Part shown: in pieces, positions 60,645-64,000 of the stretch | Layout of the letters: the number at the start of each line of letters is the position of its first letter | How positions within the stretch are numbered: position 1 is the stretch's first letter | Assembly (NCBI GenBank): GCA_963737705.1 | Contig: CAVTTP010000006.1 | Location: 1-64,000 of the forward strand | Direction of reading: 5' to 3' | DNA length: 64,000 nt | Source of the DNA: PALSA-607 sp963737705 | GTDB taxonomy: Bacteria > Actinomycetota > Actinomycetes > Acidothermales > Acidothermaceae | Position numbers and translations under genes: made by a program | The notes under the pieces: generated by a model | What the model was told of the DNA's origin: nothing | The model's input: only the letters and a program-made list of their open reading frames with translations | Database searches by the model: none

Positions 60645-62333
60645 TTACGTGTGGTCCTTGCACGTCGTCCCCGGCGCGGGGTCGGTGAGCGATACGAGGA
60701 ACGTCTTCACTACGGCGTCCACGCACCTTGATTGCAGGAAAGCCGTGTGACCGTCTCCGTCATAGCTGAGCAACGGGCCTCTCGCTTCCTTCGCTAGGGC
60801 CTGCGCCCACCGATAGGGCGTCGCCGGATCGCGCAGTGTCCCGACCACCATGACCGGCGGCGATCCGGCCGGAGCGATCGGCCCCGGAGCCAGTTCGGCA
60901 GCCACTGGCCAGTCGGCGCACGCGACATTGCCCCAGCCGATGAACTCACCGAAGGTCGGGCCATCGTTCTTGGCGCCCGCGAGAGCCGCTGCCGCGTAGG
61001 CCGAGATAGGGCCGAGGCTAGGACGGTCGACACAGTTGATGGCCATGTTCGACTCGATCAAGTTGTCGTAGCTGCCGTTAGGTTGCCGCCCGTCGATCTG
61101 GTCCGACAACGTCAGCAGGCCGGCCGGGTTGCCTTTCATCGCAGCGGTGAGGGCAGCCGTCAGCGGTTGCCAATCCTGCGTGGTGTAGAGCGCGGCGGCG
61201 ATGCCTTGGACGGCGAGCGGCAACGTCAGCGTGCGGCCGCCCGATGCGGCAACTGGTGCCGACCGCACTGTCGCCAGCCACGCATCCAGACGTTGTTCTG
61301 CGGCGGTCGCGGACGTTCCGACCGGACACTTCGATGACGTCACGCAACTCGCGATCCACGACTTCAGTGCAACCTCGAAGCCCTGAGCCTGCACGTCGTC
61401 GAGTTCGACAGCCGACGCCGACGGATCGATGGCGCCGTCGAGGACAAGCGCCCGAACGTTCTGCGGAAACAACTGCGCGTAGATCGCGCCGAGGAACGTG
61501 CCGTAAGAAAATCCCATGTAGGTAAGCTTCGGTTGGCCAAGAGCAGCGCGCAGCACGTCGAGGTCGCGTGCCGTGTCGACGGTGCTCACGTGCGCAAGCA
61601 ACGCGCCGGACTTCGCTTTGCAGCCGGCGGCGAATCCCTTTGCCAGTTGGTCTTGTTCGGCAACCGACGACGGCGACTGCGGATCCGCTTCGAACGCGAC
61701 CCACTGGTCGAGCTGCGCCGAGCTCAGGCAGCGGATGGGCGCACTCGAGCCGACGCCGCGCGGATCAAACGATACGACATCAAACTCGTTGCCAAGCTGA
61801 CTACGCACAAAGCCAGCAGCAGACTGAAGGAATTGATTACCTGACGCACCAGGGCCGCCCGGGTTCACCACGACCGCACCAAGGTTGGGCTTGCGAGTGG
61901 TGAGCTCGCGCGAGACGGCCAACTGAATTGATCCCGCAGACGGGTGTGCGTAGTCGATGGGAACGGTGAGTTCAGCGCAGGACAAGCCGCCGCACGACTT
62001 CCAGGTGAGGTGCTGCGTGTAGAACGCCGCGAGCGTCGTCGGATCGATCTGCGGCAACGCAGTCGGCACCGGCGCCCCCGCAGGCGACGTTGCTGCCGAC
62101 GTCGCCGCGGTTGCGGGCGATGCCAGAAGGGACGACGTCGGTGCAGGCACGGTGGAACTGATGGGCGGCGCCGGGCTCGAAGCGACCGCCGACGATGAGG
62201 TCACCTGGGAACTCGGTAGCGAACTCGCGGAAACGGTCGGACCTGCGACATGCGGTGACGTAGACGTGCACCCGCTCAAGCACAGGAGCGCCCCCACGGC
62301 AACGGCGGCCACCCAGCGGGTCGGCCCGATCAC
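60645..62333 (-). CDS. secreted TAP-like alpha/beta-hydrolase lipoprotein (S33 peptidase family)
   Basis: About 562 residues. Signal peptide with lipobox LSGC, a long Ser/Thr/Ala linker, an alpha/beta-hydrolase domain ('VVVNPGGPGASG' oxyanion region, nucleophile Ser in 'YMGFSYGTFLG') and the TAP-like C-terminal segment containing the Asp ('GTLRDPATPY') and His ('DGDGHTAF'). Related enzymes are tripeptidyl aminopeptidases. GTG 62333 overlaps the upstream stop (GTGA), so it is coupled to the PSP1 gene. Confidence 0.9.
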   Translation of the reverse strand: MIGPTRWVAAVAVGALLCLSGCTSTSPHVAGPTVSASSLPSSQVTSSSAVASSPAPPISSTVPAPTSSLLASPATAATSAATSPAGAPVPTALPQIDPTTLAAFYTQHLTWKSCGGLSCAELTVPIDYAHPSAGSIQLAVSRELTTRKPNLGAVVVNPGGPGASGNQFLQSAAGFVRSQLGNEFDVVSFDPRGVGSSAPIRCLSSAQLDQWVAFEADPQSPSSVAEQDQLAKGFAAGCKAKSGALLAHVSTVDTARDLDVLRAALGQPKLTYMGFSYGTFLGAIYAQLFPQNVRALVLDGAIDPSASAVELDDVQAQGFEVALKSWIASCVTSSKCPVGTSATAAEQRLDAWLATVRSAPVAASGGRTLTLPLAVQGIAAALYTTQDWQPLTAALTAAMKGNPAGLLTLSDQIDGRQPNGSYDNLIESNMAINCVDRPSLGPISAYAAAALAGAKNDGPTFGEFIGWGNVACADWPVAAELAPGPIAPAGSPPVMVVGTLRDPATPYRWAQALAKEARGPLLSYDGDGHTAFLQSRCVDAVVKTFLVSLTDPAPGTTCKDHT

Positions 62334-63166
62334 GAAGGAGGGGTCTCCGGGTAGGCCGCGTCGTACTCGATTCGCGATCCGCAGACGCTCGCCTTCGGGC
62401 ATGCGCAGCGCTTACCCGTTTCGGCGACCTTCACGATGACGGTCTCGCTCGGCACGTTGTAACCGACCAACGTGCCGTCACCCTCCGGGGACGACACCGC
62501 GGTGCCCATCTTCGGCAGATCCGACTTAAAGTCGGTGTACAGCGGGTGCTCGTACTTGAGGCAGCACATCAACCGCCCGCACGCACCGGAGATCTTCAAC
62601 GGGTTCGGCGGCAGATCTTGATCCTTCGCCATTCGCACACTGACCGGTTCGAAGTCTTTCAAGAACGTCGAACAGCAAGTGTCGCGACCACACGGGCCAA
62701 TGCCACCTTGTACTCGCGCTTCATCGCGCGCACCAAGTTGGCGCAACTCGATGCGCGCATTCAACGTCCGCGCTAGGTCGCGCACCAGAGCACGAAAGTC
62801 GACGCGCTGGGGTGCGCTGAAGTAGATGACGAAACTGTTGTCGGAATCCAAATAGTCAACGCCCACGACCTTCATCGGCAACTCGTGTTGGCGAACGAGC
62901 CGCTTGGTGGTGATCCGCGCTTCGGCCTTGCGTGCGCGATTGCGTTCGTCACGAGCAAGATGGTCGGAGGTCGCGAAACCGGCGCACATGGGGAGGCCGC
63001 CGATCTCCTCTGAGACGTAGGTCGGAGCCCAGATGCACTCGGCGACCTCGTCGCCCGCCGTGGTCGGGAACAGCACCTTGTCGCCGACCTTCGGTGCATG
63101 CGGCCCTGGATCGAGGTAGTAGAGGCGGCCGTAGCGGGTGAAGCTGACCGCCATCATCATGCTCAT
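62330..63166 (-). CDS. PSP1-domain (RicT/YaaT-like) protein
   Basis: A 278-residue cytoplasmic protein. The PSP1 domain shows 'VGVDYLDSDNSFVIYFSAPQ' then 'RVDFRALVRDLA', 'RIELRQLGARDEAR', and the two Cys clusters 'CGRDTCCSTFL' and 'CGRLMCCLKYEHP'. In Bacillus RicT these cysteines join RicA and RicF in binding iron-sulfur clusters and help RNase Y-dependent RNA maturation. In actinobacteria the role is unestablished. A Cys-rich tail (CACPKASVC) is additional. No ric partners are nearby. Confidence 0.9.
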   Translation of the reverse strand: MSMMMAVSFTRYGRLYYLDPGPHAPKVGDKVLFPTTAGDEVAECIWAPTYVSEEIGGLPMCAGFATSDHLARDERNRARKAEARITTKRLVRQHELPMKVVGVDYLDSDNSFVIYFSAPQRVDFRALVRDLARTLNARIELRQLGARDEARVQGGIGPCGRDTCCSTFLKDFEPVSVRMAKDQDLPPNPLKISGACGRLMCCLKYEHPLYTDFKSDLPKMGTAVSSPEGDGTLVGYNVPSETVIVKVAETGKRCACPKASVCGSRIEYDAAYPETPPS

Positions 63167-63218
63167 GGCGCAACTCTAGACCGAGCCTCGTGCTGCACAC
63201 AGGCTGCGTCGAGCATCC

Positions 63219-64000
63219 CTACGTGTTCGCCGCGAGGATCCCATCGTTGCCAAGATCCGACTCGGTGTATCCCGCGACTGTGGTGGTCGAGCTCACGTCG
63301 GCCCCACTGCTGATCAGACCGCCAAGCCACCCACCGCCGTCGAGACTCGAGACATCCGTGATGTCAGCGACCTTGTCGGAGTCGACGAAAAGCGCGAGTC
63401 GTGTCGTTTGGCCATCGGCGAGCGTTGCACAAATCCCGGAGATCTCGAACTCTTGCGAACCAAGCGGCGTTGGCAAAGACCCTTGCTCGAGAATCGTCGG
63501 CGTCGACGACAACGTCACTGCGCCCTGATTGCGTTCGATGAACCATCGATCCGTCTCGTTCACCACGAACTCGTAACGCACGTCCGTCGTCGAGTCCGGT
63601 CCGCGCCGACACACCAATCCGAACCCCGCGCTCGTCGGCGCTCCCGGTGACTCGTGCGCGGTCATACTCAGGCTGACCTGTTGGACCGGGTCGTCGTACG
63701 GCGCGTATGCGAGCCAATGCGCCGCGACCGTGCTTGTGACGGTGTAGCCGTCGGCCGTATACGCAAACTCGGCGCCTTTCGGATCCGAACCAGTTGACCA
63801 TCCCGACGTCGAGTCGGTGAAGTCGTCGGAGTAAACCTCGATGCCGCTCATCGGAGTCACGGGCGACGTTGCGGTCACGCCGTCAGATGTCGGACCAGCG
63901 CTGGGCGGGGGCGTCGGATCGGACTGGTTCGCTTGATTGGTCTGCGCGGGAGCAGCGGGCTGCGCCGTGGTCGTCGACGACCCCGGATGCTGCGCCTCGA
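63219..64000 (-). CDS. partial secreted protein with ConA-like/jelly-roll domain
   Basis: The frame is open from the right window edge to a stop at 63219, so the N-terminus is outside. The visible part begins with a Pro/Ala/Gln/Thr-rich linker (~45 residues), then ~220 residues starting 'VYSDDFTDSTSGWSTG' with the 'F.d..sGW..' and '...Y.v' strands typical of concanavalin-like extracellular domains. Two Cys (LVCRRG, GICATL) may pair. In actinobacteria such domains are often attached to lipoproteins or receptor kinases. The upstream part is needed to tell. Confidence 0.65.
   Translation of the reverse strand, partial: EAQHPGSSTTTAQPAAPAQTNQANQSDPTPPPSAGPTSDGVTATSPVTPMSGIEVYSDDFTDSTSGWSTGSDPKGAEFAYTADGYTVTSTVAAHWLAYAPYDDPVQQVSLSMTAHESPGAPTSAGFGLVCRRGPDSTTDVRYEFVVNETDRWFIERNQGAVTLSSTPTILEQGSLPTPLGSQEFEISGICATLADGQTTRLALFVDSDKVADITDVSSLDGGGWLGGLISSGADVSSTTTVAGYTESDLGNDGILAANT

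Overview
The window is high-GC DNA with actinobacterial hallmarks: an actinobacterial-type LexA/SOS box, a GTG/ATG start mix with ATGA/GTGA overlaps, LCP and cell-wall-binding-repeat-2 surface proteins, an MMPL exporter, a TAP-like lipoprotein peptidase and a PSP1/RicT protein. It looks like a chromosome of an environmental member of the Actinomycetota. I cannot fix the genus from sequence alone.

Layout. 1-2.7 kb: partial secreted protein and a UvrD-like helicase with a perfect SOS box at its start. 2.7-15.8 kb: respiratory block. It holds membrane proteins, an SCO1-like fusion protein with a lipoprotein, a CtaG-like assembly factor, the operon ctaB / cupredoxin-like / ctaC / ctaD / ctaE / 30-residue membrane peptide on the minus strand, and divergent SURF1 and TlpA-like proteins. 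CtaD keeps the metal ligands but lacks the usual D- and K-channel signature residues. 15.9-24.2 kb: a flavin electron-transfer island with two related beta-propeller proteins, an FMN-bind protein with a flavinylation motif, ApbE, a ferric-reductase-like haem membrane protein, a NuoF-like flavoprotein, a small ferredoxin and a b561-like protein. Read together these suggest NADH -> FMN/FeS -> transmembrane haem -> extracytoplasmic covalent FMN. 24.2-27.4 kb: TetR and a divergent MMPL exporter with a two-site operator. 27.6-31 kb: a large surface protein with cell-wall-binding repeats, frameshifted in its Gly-coding tract.

31-36 kb: small enzymes and membrane proteins, then LCP and phosphoesterase genes that share a 33-bp upstream repeat. 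36-41.4 kb: a minus-strand operon of Fic AMP-transferase, a large FtsX-type permease and two ABC ATPases. 41.4-44.3 kb: a decayed stretch (lipoprotein, STAS and monooxygenase remnants, short duplications) around an intact ECF sigma gene and a 53-residue CxxC protein. 44.3-54.8 kb: a sugar-oxidation block with aldose epimerase, TPP enzyme, three small proteins, GMC oxidoreductase (frameshifted), enolase-superfamily enzyme, SDR and GH15 hydrolase, nearly all overlapping. 55-57.2 kb: ClC channel and divergent MarR with palindromic sites. 57.2-58.9 kb: debris and a damaged IS481-type element that runs into tRNA-Thr(CGT). 59-64 kb: ECF sigma with its overlapping membrane partner, TAP-like peptidase, RicT-like protein and a partial secreted protein.

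Several reading-frame breaks (about 8.2, 30.0, 43.7, 50.3 and 57.98 kb) are single-base indels. Some may be sequencing or assembly errors rather than mutations. No CRISPR array, rRNA or prophage was seen.
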